Assembly (NCBI GenBank): GCA_030704615.1
Contig: CM060732.1
Coordinates: 71,219,053-71,283,052, forward strand
DNA: 64,000 nt
Direction of reading: 5' to 3'
From: Takakia lepidozioides
Lineage: Eukaryota; Streptophyta; Takakiopsida; Takakiales; Takakiaceae
The position numbers were made by a program, and so were the translations under genes. Positions 1-10,689 of this stretch are shown in pieces (the first letter of the stretch is position 1; the number at the start of each line of letters is the position of its first letter). Below the pieces are notes generated by a model. That model saw nothing but the letters and a program-made list of their open reading frames with translations. It was not told the origin of the DNA and did not search any database.

Positions 1-282
1 AGAAATTGCTTGTTGTCAGGTACAATACAACAGACAATGAGCAACTCAAGGGCATCATCTTAAAGCTGTGATGCCAGCCAAGTTAGGAAGAGAATAAACC
101 ACCCTCCACTTCTCATTGCAGTCCACATACGCGCTCTCACTCTCCTATGGACGAGTATTTTTGTTCCTTTGAGGGTCCTGTTGTCTTTCTTGTTTGTGTT
201 GATGTTGTACTTCTGTCCCTTGGGCAGTTTCAGCTAATTTTGTCTCTTCTCTATAGCTGTCTCTGTCTCTGTGTCTCTCTGT
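1..282. other. Intergenic, CT-rich toward its right end
   Basis: No gene is recognised. The right part (about 241-282) is rich in TCTG/CTCT runs and borders the first LINE fragment, as CT-rich DNA also borders other LINE copies in this window. Confidence 0.5.
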
Positions 283-1185
283 TTCCACTGCAGAGGAATC
301 AACTCTGAAGTAAAAAATCCCATGCTTTGCCGCGTTATTAGGCCTGCCTTTCTTGCTCCAAAACAGCTAATGGGGCTGTTCGGGGTGAGTTTGGCATCCC
401 TCCCTTCAGCTCCCCACGAGATGAATTCAAGGTCAGATGGTGGGGTCAGCTGCAACGTATGACTAATATCAGATATCCTAAGTTAATCGACTCTATATCT
501 TGGAAGCAGGATCGCCCTGTCAAACCGGCTGAAGTCCTGGCCGGAGTGGGTAGAAGAGGTTCTTAAGGATCTGTATCTTAGTCCGCAAGGCTTGACCCTG
601 CCGGAAATATCTGACTTAGAGGCTGTAGTGTCCAAAGCCATGTCTGTTGCCAGGAAATTCTCTGATGAAAATGAAATTAATCAGAAAACTTCCCTGAACT
701 TGTTTCCAGTCTGTGACGTGGGGGAGGCCATCATGCATGACCTCAAGGGTTTACCCACTCTCGGCACTAGACTGAAATTTAAACTCGCTAGGAAGCCTAC
801 CTTTGAACAGCAAACAGATGCAGAGAGGAAAGGGGGACAATGTTCATTTTCTGATTCATTGTCCTGGGTACTCGCCCGAGGGACGCCCTCTTCAAATCCA
901 TCACGGGATTTGTGCCTGTACCTCTGTTTACCAACTTTGAAAATCTCGAGGCTGAGCCAAAAGTCCAGGCCCTTTGGGGCCTAGTTAGGGGGCAAATCAC
1001 ACACAGCAGAATGATGCTTGTGTGAAGGGATTTCTAGAGGGTATCTGGAAAATTCGGATCGATTGTCTGTTCCAAGGTAAGTCATGACAAGGGTAGTTTC
1101 TGTCCCTTTGTGTTCCGCTCAAACTGGGCGTGGGGTCAATGGCCACAAGGCAAACAACGTCTTATGAGTACATTCTCTCTTTGTT
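283..1185 (+). mobile_element. LINE 3' fragment (reverse transcriptase C-terminus), decayed
   Basis: This is a 5'-truncated, frameshifted copy of the non-LTR retrotransposon whose better copy lies on the minus strand at 34081-35286. Shared peptides in order are FHCRG-NSEV, MLCRVIRPA, the SDLEAVVS region, TSLNLFPVCD, GLPTLGTRLKFKL and NFENLEAEPK. The family's 3' end (CAAACAACGTCTTATGAGTAC) is present at about 1152-1172. Relative to the better copy it lacks about 115 bp after the VIRPA region, and the zinc-knuckle segment is shortened and out of frame. It cannot encode a functional protein. Confidence 0.8.
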
Positions 1186-1685
1186 TCCATCAGGCAACTC
1201 TGGGATCAAGCCAAGCTAGATGTAGCGGATGCACAGGTGTCTTATATGCACATTACAATGTCTCAAAAATGGAGTGTGAGTACAGATACAATCCCACAAA
1301 GAAAAAACTGTAACTGCTAGAAAAACTTGGGTATCTGTTGTAGGATTAGGGTGGGATTCGCAGATGCAAGCTCAATTCTGAATTGTCATTGCATTGCTTC
1401 ACAGGACAAAGTGGGACAGGCTCTTGCTCTCAATGACTACAATCCACACCATTGAAAATCTCTGTCACTGAAGGTGCTATGTTCAGCAATCCTTTATATC
1501 CACACTAAGATGTCACCTTCAGAACAAGGGGTGAATCTTACTGTGGTTTCAATCAATCGAGTTTTTGGTGTATTTTGTACAAACGAATGTAGCCACATGA
1601 CTAGAAGGAGCAATTTGCACAACGCTGAGAACTACAGGTGACTCATGGCAGAGAGGGCGACCCTTTTGATGACCATCGAGAACAT
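1186..1685. other. Intergenic, nothing recognised
   Basis: Between two LINE fragments. No open frame resembles a known protein and no structured repeat was recognised. Confidence 0.4.
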
Positions 1686-1917
1686 CGTCCCTGCACCTCT
1701 GTTCGCCAACTTCCAAAATCTCGTAGCTGAGCCTAACGCCCTGGGTCTTACTGCTGGGTAGATCACAATGCTTGTGCGAAGGGCGTCCTAGAGGAAATCT
1801 GGAAAGCCCTAACAAGTTATTACATGATCCCACTACTGGCTCGCAAGCTAGAGTCCGTTCACCCAAACTGGTTCCACGACCAGAAGACTACTGCGAACAA
1901 CGTCTTTAACGTCTTAA
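1686..1917 (+). mobile_element. Second LINE 3' fragment, interrupted by a MITE
   Basis: Short piece matching the last part of the LINE (compare the 'cctctg..accaact..aaaatctcg..gctgagcc' region of the other copies) up to the conserved GAACAACGTCTT end. The LINE sequence stops at TTAA (1914-1917), is interrupted by the 894-bp piggyBac-type element, and resumes at 2812 with TTAAGAGTACTCTCTTC, matching the family end TTATGAGTACATTCTCTC. It is therefore one LINE copy split by a later insertion. Confidence 0.7.
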
Positions 1918-2811
1918 CCCTTAAACGACGACGCGACCTGATTCGGGTCGCATCGTTTGCAGGGGAGGGCGTATCTCCGTCGGATGATATCCGATAGAGA
2001 CGCGGCCTGAACGAATTCTGTAGCCCATCCTGTCCTCTACACGCTGCAGCAAAAATTATTAGGGATTCAATAAATTCCCTGCATGCTAGAATTTAGGGCG
2101 TGGCAGGGTTTCGCCATTTTGTGTCAGGAGGTGGTCACGCCCGTTGACCGGGCACGGAACCCCGGATTTGCACAGCTGGCAGGTCAAACCATTCTTTCCG
2201 GCACGTTCCCGGCACCAGAAGGCCTGCTTTGCCGTTGGCCGGAAAATCCACTCTTTTCCCTATCCATGTATGAACCTTCCTCCAAATCCCAAATTTTTTT
2301 GGCAGAGGCCTTTGCAGTGGAGTGCTTCATAGAGTGACGGTTGGAATTTCCTGGCAAGTCCCTATTTCAGGGCATTTGGAGGCCCTCAGCTGGCCAAAGC
2401 AACTTGGAATGAATTTTACCTCCCTGCTTCACATACAAAGCATCCCCCCCTCTAATTTTGGGGGTTCAGGCCCATCTTTGCAGGGAGTACTCCTTCACTG
2501 GCCCAAATTCAGAATCTGAAACCCATCCACTCAGGAATAATCTGGAAAATGCCAATTTGGCATGGTCAAACCCATTTTTGTCACTTGGTTTTTTGCATTT
2601 TCACAATTTAGGCCTTTTTATTTTGTTATAATCTCCCAAATACAACGGTCAAAAGTCCTGTAATTTTTCCACTTCATTCATGATGTCAGTAGGGATGCAC
2701 GTGTACGGTTCATCCACGTGGATATCAGTGGTTAGGTAGTTACAGCGATTTTAGAGAGGGTATATACCTATTTTGTCAAAAAGTCCAAAAAGTTAGCTCG
2801 TCCTTTAGGGG
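1918..2811. mobile_element. piggyBac-type non-autonomous element (MITE), 894 bp
   Basis: Flanked on both sides by TTAA (1914-1917 and 2812-2815), the target duplicated by piggyBac transposases. The left terminus CCCTTAAACGACGACG and the reverse complement of the right terminus, CCCCTAAAGGACGAGC, agree at about 12 of 16 positions. A perfect subterminal hairpin (GCGACC-tgattc-GGGTCGC) lies at about 1931-1950. No transposase frame is present. The interrupted LINE supplies the empty-site sequence, so the boundaries are well supported. The right subterminal CAAAAAGTC block is shared with the end of the larger element at 6364. Confidence 0.82.
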
Positions 2812-3258
2812 TTAAGAGTACTCTCTTCACGCCGTAGACCTATATCCAGTATGCAGAAATTAAACTAGGTAGACCAAAACTACCCTAACCCTAAACCCTA
2901 AACTAGGTAATATTGAAAATTGGGAACATTATCAGGCTTCAACCAAAAAGAAATCCAGTGGAGTCCCGGTTATTGGTTCAAAAAGACCTCTTGTGTTTGA
3001 AGAGACCTGCTCGTGTGCGTTGGCCTAGATTTCCACAGCCCTCCAACTTTCGTTACTTGTTTAGGCGCCATTGTGCAGAGATTTTGGGTTGGGTAGATCG
3101 CAAGGAGGAAGGAGACCCCCTTGGATTCAGCGCAGGGGTCAACGACATTTTGAGGCTCGAGGTTTGGCCTGACTTTCAGACGTCTTCTGCCAGCCACGAG
3201 GAGGCTCAAATAACTGGCTAGGGAGAGAGGTAATCGTATTGAACCCTCTTTTGATTTC

Positions 3259-5310
3259 ATGAGTGAGGAGATGGGCAATTCGACCTACTTCTTGCGCAAC
3301 TCTCAAAATCCGCTATGTGATCCTGCTGGTCACTCCCAAACTATGGAGGACATAGGGATTTTGGGATCCACAGTGAAGGTGGCAGTGGCTGAGCTGCACC
3401 TTCAGGATGTGGCATCGTCTAGCAATGCCCACGAATTTGGATATGGCACTGTGGTAGACAAGACATGGGACATCCTGAATGGTACAAAAAATTATACTGT
3501 CTCTTTTTTTGGTGTCCTTGGTGTTCATGTGGTATCGTCACAGTCATGTGTTGTGTGTAATCTTGATGATTCAATGTTGTGCACTATCCCTGAGCTCTTG
3601 GGGTTGGATTCTGAAGCTGAATTGCCTGAGGGGGAAGTAGATGATAGTGAATCAGATTCTGATTGTGACTATAATCCAGAAGATGATGACCTTGTTGACA
3701 TCGATAATCCTGATTTGATGGACTACTGTGTTGACACGGGGAATCCAACGCGTGAGGTGGGATTATATGATTTGCCGCCCAATTGGGAGCAGTGGGGTCC
3801 TGCTGAGTTATTTGATGATGACATGTGGAACTTATCTGCTACTGAATTGCCAGACATTACATGGTTAGGTGGTGATTCGGGTCCTCGTTTGCCTTTTGGA
3901 GATTCAGCAAATCCAGTTGATTTTTTCAATTTGTTTTGGCCACTATCGGTCATGCGCCGAATTTGTAGCAGACCAACTTGTATGCCAGGACAGAAAACCA
4001 GAATGGAAACCTGAAAGGAGGTAGATGGTGGTACCCTATCACCATCCGTGAATTGAAGGCTTGGCTTGCTATTCACATGCTCATGGGAATCAAAAAATTG
4101 CCTAGTATTAGATTGTATTGGAAAGCCAACAATGCCTTCTTCAATTGCCCTTCCATCATGCGCATTATGTCCCGCAACCGATGGGAGGCAATTCTGAGGT
4201 GCCTCCACCTTGTTGACAACAAGGATGTATGCACTATTGACACTGACCCTGCTTTTGATAAGTTAGCTAAAACCAGGTGGTTGTTACATGCACTAAATGG
4301 TTTGTATGCCACCTACATGAGCCCCGAGCAGAATTTGACTGTGGATGAGCAAATGGTGAAGTACAAGGGCAAATATGCCCGAATCCAGCAATACCTAAGC
4401 AAGAAGCCTGTGCAGTGGGGTCTGAAGGTGTGGTGTTTGTGTGGTGCATGTTCCAAATATGTTCAGAAGTTAGAGGTTTACCTTGGGAAGGATGATGGGA
4501 ATGATATGACCCATGGCAGTGGATATGGCGTGGTGACAAGGTTACTAGAAGGATTTGAGGGTAAGGGCCATATTTGTAACGATGGATAATTTTTTCAGTA
4601 GCCCCATCATGTTCTATGATTTGGCAGCAAAACAGATCTATGCTACTAGCACGGTAAAAACCTCCCGAGTGGGTTTTCTTACGTGCCTTGATTTGGGGAA
4701 GAAGGGTGAGAGAGGTAGGCTGGAATATTGTGTTCACATAAGTGGCAAAGTAGCCGCTATTGCCTGGATGGATGCCAAGTTGGTGACCATGATTTCCACT
4801 GCCATTTCCCCTATCGGTCCTGATTGCTTCATACAAAGATGGCACAAATGGGCAAGACGTGATGTGCCTACCTCCCCTATTGTGGTTCATTACCAGCAGC
4901 ATATGCGGGGAGTGGATGTTCAGGATCAGCTACGGGGTTACTATTCTGTTCAGACCAGGGACCATAAATGGTGGCACCACTTGTACTTTCATGGAGTTGA
5001 TACTTCTTTGGTGAATGCTTACATATTGTACCTGGGTTTTATGAGGGGAAATGGCCATATTCCTCTTAGCCACATGCTTTTCAATTTGGAGGTTGCAAAG
5101 GGACTAATTGTGGGGTGGGTTCCTCCTAGGAGAACAGTAATGCCAGGGGCAGATGTGCCCAACCCGGGGTCTGTGCATTTCTCCCTCAAGACTAGTAGGA
5201 GGAGGAAGTGTGTTCAGTGCGGTATGCGTCAAAGGTATTTTTGTCACGCATGTGGAGATGAGTATATGTGCCTTGGAGGATGCTTTGTCAAGAGCCATAG
5301 CCTTCTCTGA
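3259..5310 (+). pseudogene. piggyBac-like transposase (DDE_Tnp_1_7 type), two frameshifts
   Basis: Three overlapping frames make one transposase: 3259-4014, about 3978-4589 and about 4555-5310. The N-terminal part is acidic (runs of D/E around codons 110-160). The core has IRELKAWLAIHMLMGI, then LTVDEQMVKYKG with the first catalytic Asp (about 4340), VTMDNFFSS with the second (about 4580) and GVDVQDQLRGYY with the third (about 4913). The C-terminus is a cysteine-rich finger (CVQCGMRQRYFCHACGDEYMC). All catalytic residues are present, so loss is by frame. The first shift is near 3965. The second lies between KGHI and FVTMDN near 4570. Each looks like a small indel, so the copy is recent but not autonomous as read, unless the shifts are sequencing errors. 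Confidence 0.88.
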
Positions 5311-5784
5311 TTATAGATACTTCTATGTTCAGTAATTGATATGGTTGATTTCTTACTGCACTGATGTGGAGACCTTTGATGCCAAAGAGGGGGTATCCTC
5401 CTTACGACACTTTTTCTATGTAGTGGTGTTCTGTCTTTTTCTAAGCAGTGGTGTGTTTGGGGGTTGGTTTGTTGTTGGTAGCCATGAAACGTTTGTACTG
5501 AGGATCCAGCCGTAGAGAGTCGTTTGACAGTCCAAGGAGAGGTTGTGCAGTATTGGGGTTCACTGAGTCCTGATCTGAATGATTTGTTTGCTACTCCAGC
5601 TTTTTGCCTCAGAGTTCATGTAGCTCCGAGGTCTTTGTTGCAACAATTTTGTGTTTCAATTAGGACTGAGTTCATTTTCTTTGTGTCTAGTATAATTATG
5701 TGGTAGTCCCCCAGTCAAGCGGGGGTGCGCATAAGGGTGGAGACTCCTTCCCTCCCTGGGGAGGAGTCTCCCCCTTGTGTTCAT

Positions 5785-5834
5785 GTGTGAGTTGCCAATT
5801 GGGGCAAGTTAGTGGGTTCAACTCCCACTCACAC
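5785..5834 (+). repeat. tRNA-like three-way module without anticodon arm, copy 1
   Basis: Exactly 50 nt that can fold as a minimal tRNA. A 7-bp perfect end stem pairs GTGTGAG with CTCACAC. A D-arm-like hairpin (TTGCC/GGCAA) has a loop containing GG. A T-arm-like hairpin (TGGG/CCCA) has the 7-nt loop TTCAACT. The place of the anticodon arm is only about four bases. A second copy lies 134 bp downstream. It could be the relic of a tRNA-derived SINE or a structured part of the piggyBac-like element's right arm. Confidence 0.6.
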
Positions 5835-5918
5835 AATTCGGCGTGTAAATGTGGGTTCATCTCTAGTTTTTTTGAGTCTGATTTGATGCTAGTGTTGGCC
5901 ACATGTTGGTCTTTCTTT

Positions 5919-5968
5919 GTGTGAGCTGCCAGTTGGGGCAAGCCACTGGGTTCAATTCCCACTCACAC
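5919..5968 (+). repeat. tRNA-like three-way module without anticodon arm, copy 2
   Basis: Also exactly 50 nt. It keeps the 7-bp end stem (GTGTGAG/CTCACAC), the D-like hairpin (TGCC/GGCA) and the T-like hairpin with loop TTCAATT. Differences from copy 1 fall mostly in loops, with some changes in stems, which suggests structural constraint or recent duplication. Confidence 0.6.
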
Positions 5969-6368
5969 ATTTTGACCCCCCTTACTTTGACCATGTGTAA
6001 ATCAGAAAATATGAATCCATTTTTTGCATTCTATGGCTCATCATAATGCCAATGTGCTGGATAACACCTGTAAGCAGGATGAGATCCTGCAGATTTCATC
6101 CCGTCAGTGAAAATTGCAAATTCCTCCAATTTCCCTTATTGTTTTGGGAGGGGCCCAAAAAATGGGCCCCACACTCAACGGTGGCGTTTCTCGGATTTTC
6201 GCCTGATTGGCCTGCAAATTTACCGGTGTCTAGAAGGGGTAGGTATGAGCATAATGTCTGGTCAATTTTCCCAAAAACTTTTTTTTCGCTGAGATATTCT
6301 CATTTTTCTGAGCTGGGGTCCACTTTTTTCAAAAAGTCAACATTGGGCACTGGGCGCTTAAGGGTTAA

Positions 6369-9300
6369 GTTAAGTTATATTTGTCTGTCTGTCTGTCTCT
6401 CTCACATTTTAGGTCACACAGTAAGCTATCCAATACCAATGCAACAGCGAATCCCAGCCATATTTACGGGGCAAGATGGAGCCGCGTCACCAAGCCGAAA
6501 CCCTAAAACAAAAGTTCGGCTAGGTAGGTACATACGTACACCCATCATGTCTCCATACAAAGGTACTCTGTACGCTGTACAATACCACATGCTCACGAGC
6601 CGATTTGTCGAGTATATAGTACAATTTTAGCGTACATACATTCGGCGGAACGTATCGTACTAGAGTGATCTACCTATTGATGGTCTCGGCTAGTAAAACT
6701 ATTTGACCTTGACGGCAAAAAGGAGGCATCTCTGGTAACTATGTCAAACTTTCCACGCGTGCAATGTCGTTGCACGTGGCGGCGCGAACCATCCCTTTCA
6801 CGCGGGGAAGAGGCCCTGAGAGGAGAGAGGAGTCGAGAGAGTGTTGTGTGATCCACATGTAATAGAATTTGGCAAGAACTGTGGAAGGTCCAAGCGTTGT
6901 GTAGCTTGCAGCTGACTGGACCTTTCAGCATCCTGGCCTTAGAGAGGCGCGGAAGAAGTAGTGATATGCAAAGGGAGAGGAGAAGTGAGAGTGACAGAAA
7001 AAGGTCGTTGATTTGTCCGACCTGAAAGGTTCTGCAATGTAAGACAATACAAGAAGAAGGCAAGGCTTAGTTATTGAAGTTACAGATGAAGGTGGGAGCG
7101 TCGACATGGATACAAACAGCAGTTGCAAATTGCCGTCGCTGATATCAGGGATTCCAGCTCCCTTAGCTAAGATCCGGCCTTTCTTGGTGCCTCCATGGCA
7201 GGCAGCAAGAGCAACGCAAAGGCCGAGTTAAAGATTCTTTCACTTACAGAGAAGGAAGACTTTCTGGCGCATTGACCACAATATTTTCTGGTCTTTGGCA
7301 AGTTTGTTGACTGGCCACTGGTTTTCCTTCTGTGCCCGTGCTGCTGTGAGTATCAGTACCTCGCTCTTTGTTAGTAAGTCCCTTCTTTTCTTCTTTCTTT
7401 CTCTGCTTCCCTCTTCCTTTTCGGTGATAGTCTCCTTTTTCTTGGATTGTCAGTCCTCCTGGAAAATGCCGGAGCTTTGCTCCATTTTTCTCTTTGTATT
7501 AAGCTCCAGATAGCGGCAACGGGGTTTATTGGCCCTGAAAAATTTGTACCAGCTCGTACTTTGTGATGGTTGTCCTCACTTGCATAAGAGCCAAACTTGA
7601 ACACTGATTCATTGCACTAGAACAAATGTTTCATTTTATTCATTTGGTGCCATGGAGTTAGAGCAGAGTTAGAGTTCGTGTTACAGGGAAACAATGTCAA
7701 CAATGTCGAAGTGACGCAAATGAACTGTGCTGTCTAGTCGAAGATGTTTAGCTGGTTGTGGTATGCTCAAAGTTGCAGGAACATTTCTCCAGGTTTAGAT
7801 CAATCTCGGCGCTTCAAAGCCTATGCCGTTACGATTACAATTATTCAGGTTTTAATCACTGTCAAAGCACCACTCCCTCTCACACTCCTCGTGCAACTCA
7901 TTCTCATGAGCTATGAAACGCTGAGAAGGTTTGAGTTTCAGAATGTTGATGCACCTGAGTGACCAGAGATTTAGCGGCCGATAGATGATGTATAGAGGTA
8001 GGTTGGCCGAATTGTTGCCGGGCTTTGGTAAGAAGGCGTGGAAACTGTGCTAAGTTTGAGATGCCGAGGCTTAGTATGGAATGAGCATGTACCAGTTACA
8101 GTCACAGTCTAACCTTTCTGCTACTGTTGACCACGCTTTCTTTGGAGTACCGATGGTTTATTGTCGAGCGTCCCTGTTCATCATCGCAAGTGCGCATTTT
8201 GACGCTGTTTACATCCGCACTTGGCTTGAAGACACCACGACCAAAGGTCATTCGATGCCAAGAGCACAAGGAAACTCTTAAGCCAGCTTGATCCTATGTG
8301 ATTCTATTTTGATCCTAGTTTGATCCTATTTTTAAGCCAGTTTGATCCAATGTGATCGGCATGAGACTGCACGGTCACTATTCTTACTTATTTGTTTTGG
8401 CCATGTCCTAGATTGATGGATGCAATTTTGTTGAATTGATGGTTGATTGATGGAATCTCCTAGGTTGATTGATGCAATTTTGTTTGTTTGGTTGCACATC
8501 TCTCATGACATGGATCGTTGTGTGCCGTGGTCCTCAATTGCTTATTCTGGTGTAATTCCACACTATGTTTGGGGACACTTCTCCATAGTGCATTTGTAGC
8601 GGTCCATCATTTTGCTTAACAGCAATCTTCCTTTATGCATATCACAACCATTTGGATTGGTCTGGTTTGCCTTGACCCAGGAGTTTGCACGATGCGAAAT
8701 GACCCTCCATGTGGCTATTGCCCCAGCTTGATTATGTGAACTGCAATGACCCTCAGAAGCCTTGGTTCGTAGAGACCATGCTCTTGGAGGGTCTAGCATG
8801 ATCATGTTCTTGAGTTGTTTGTGCAACTTTGCCTCCGGTGTTTCATAACGACCATGCAACCTAGGTAGTCATTGCTCTCCTACTAAGTCTGGTGGTTTGT
8901 GATTTTGCCTTGAGGTGATGGTAGCTATCTTGCTTATGGGTGATATAGTCACAATCGTGGTGTTCAGGGATTTCTGAAAGAGTATGCTATGAGATATGCA
9001 TCACGAGTATGTTGTGGGATGTTGTGATACTTAAATGATCAACATTTGTTTGGCTGGATGGCTGTTTTACCTTTGGTAATACATTGTCAACTTGGCAGCT
9101 GGTTTGTTGGTATCCTCTACTCACTGTCGGGTGGACAGATATGTAGGAGCAATAAAGAATAAACTTAAATCAGTGCTTGTTTGGGTTCTAGCCCTCCTTG
9201 TGTGATTGCAGTTCCTGTAGCTTACTACTAGATTCAGGTAGAAATAGTAGATGACAATACTGTTTCCCGATATGTTGTGCTGTTTGTCATTCCTCACCAA

Positions 9301-10280
9301 CCAATATGGTTCTTATGATGTTGGTTTCTCGTTGGTTTGAATGGCCTTAAAACTTGGCTATTACTCATTTGGAAATAATCATCTTATCTATGACAGACAT
9401 GTGATGGTCTCTCAACTGAGTTAGGAAGGTTCAGTTATACCAGCATTGATGATCCACAATGAATGCAATTTTGCTGACTAAAACTTGAATTTTGACATTG
9501 TATTATCTGTGAGAATCTCTCAACCAACTTTGATTGTGTGATTATTGTGTACAGATTTTGATTACAAATGCCTTGTCTATGTGGTGATGATGAATCATGT
9601 GCGTCAGCGGCCCTCTCTGCTGAAAGGTTAGCACTACTCCCCAAAGTTTCCACTATAGCAATGTTCAGCTTGTTTATATATGCTGCATCCCATGTGATAG
9701 GCCAATTTCTCTGGATCAGTTTCCACATCCAAGTATGTATGAACCGTTCTTACTACTTTGAGAGTTTATCTGTATGGGGGACCAAGCCCTGAAGAGCCAT
9801 CATAGCGAACATGTTGCAGGGAATAACCAGTGAGCGTAACTCTCTTCTGTAGGGCACAAATCATAAACTTATGGGTGTGTTGTGCCTTGACAATTAACTG
9901 CAAGCAGATGGTGAGTCGACTGGTGGGTCAATGGAACTCTTTGAGTCTTAACATGGAAGAAGATTGTGTTGTTCTGGTCTCAGATGAGCTATTTTATCCT
10001 CGTCCGCAAATCGGCCCAAATTTCTATCAAGAGCATCCAGCTTGGTAGCAAAGTGTTGTTTTACATCATTCTGAATTCTTGGATGCTAATTTGACCTAAC
10101 TTTTTGGCTGCATGCTACACTCTTGGTTAATAATTGATTGTTGGGTGGCTAGGTGGATCCCACCATCATTGTATATTATATGTATGAATTGAGAACGTTA
10201 TCCAAGACACAGTGGACAAATGTGTTTAAGTCACACCTTTCTGAATTATCTAAACCTCCCACCAGTTCAATCTTTTACAT
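6369..10280. other. Gene-poor stretch
   Basis: No supported gene. It contains a (GTCT)n run near 6381-6402, a pyrimidine-rich block at about 7370-7530 resembling other such blocks at 10.4, 11.1 and 11.7 kb, and short direct repeats of TTTGATCCTA (about 8288-8350) and GATTGATG-ATGCAATTTTGTT (about 8412-8485). The open frames are short and match nothing recognised. Confidence 0.5.
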
Positions 10281-10406
10281 GTAGATCTGCTCTGGACCGC
10301 TTTTCTTCCCTCACTCATCCTGTCATAAGAAAGCAACCACTTTCTCTCTGCCACGTCGTCTAATTGAGAATCTCTGTCCCTCTGTCAGCTCCGTGGATGC
10401 TATGGA

Positions 10407-10607
10407 GTTCTTTTTTACTTTCTTCACTTCGACAATCCCTTGAGCACTAGTTGTTTTGGGCTGTTTTTTGGCTCTGGTGTTGTTTCCTCTCATGTTTTTT
10501 ATGCTTTGTTCTTTTTTACTTTCTTCACTTCGACAATCCCTTGAGCACTCATTGATTTTGGGCTGTTTTTTGGCTCTGGTTTTGTTTCCTCTCATGTTTT
10601 TTCCATT
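10407..10607. repeat. Tandem duplication of a 101-bp unit
   Basis: The unit starts GTTCTTTTTTACTTTCTTCA and ends around the TCTCATGTTTTTT block. It occurs at 10407-10507 and 10508-10607 with only a few substitutions. It belongs to a dispersed pyrimidine-rich repeat whose end (AGCTCTTTGAGCTTTCCGCG followed by repeated CATTT) lies just downstream to about 10684. Confidence 0.8.
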
Positions 10608-10684
10608 TTGTCCCATAAGCTCTTTGAGCTTTCCGCGGACGTTATAAGGTACCATTTCATTTCATTTCCATTTCATTTCATTTC
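10555..10684 (+). repeat. Dispersed repeat, 3' portion (inverted copy at 31370-31490)
   Basis: The blocks GGCTCTGG-TTTTGTTTCCTCT, ATAAGCTCT-TGAGCT-TCCGCGGA and the terminal CCATTTCATTTCATTTC occur here and again on the opposite strand at about 31370-31490. A weaker relative is at about 11725-11790. The CATTTC tail may be the polymorphic 3' tail of a retroposed element. No protein is encoded. Confidence 0.65.
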
Positions 10685-10689
10685 CTCTA

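Larger units (their letters stand above)
2816..6364 (+). mobile_element. piggyBac-like transposon carrying a broken transposase
   Basis: The right end is clear: CTTAAGGG at 6357-6364 followed by TTAA (6365-6368). Its inverted sequence (CCCTTAAGCG) resembles the MITE terminus (CCCTTAAACG), and both right ends carry CAAAAAGTC about 30-45 bp inside. The transposase region is 3259-5310. The left end was not found. A telomere-like run (CCCTAACCCTAAACCCTAAA) sits at about 2884-2903 and may mark decayed terminal sequence. The start given is the first base after the MITE's target site and is only an outer limit. Confidence 0.65.

Noticed and set aside
2884-2903. Telomere-like CCCTAAA run as a chromosome-end or fusion point
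   Set aside because: Only about three units, inside transposon sequence. Short telomere-like runs are common in plant DNA.
4267-4902. 211-codon minus-strand frame
   Set aside because: It is the antisense shadow of the piggyBac-like transposase.
8563-8859. 98-codon minus-strand frame resembling retroelement polyprotein
   Set aside because: No diagnostic gag, protease or integrase motif could be found.
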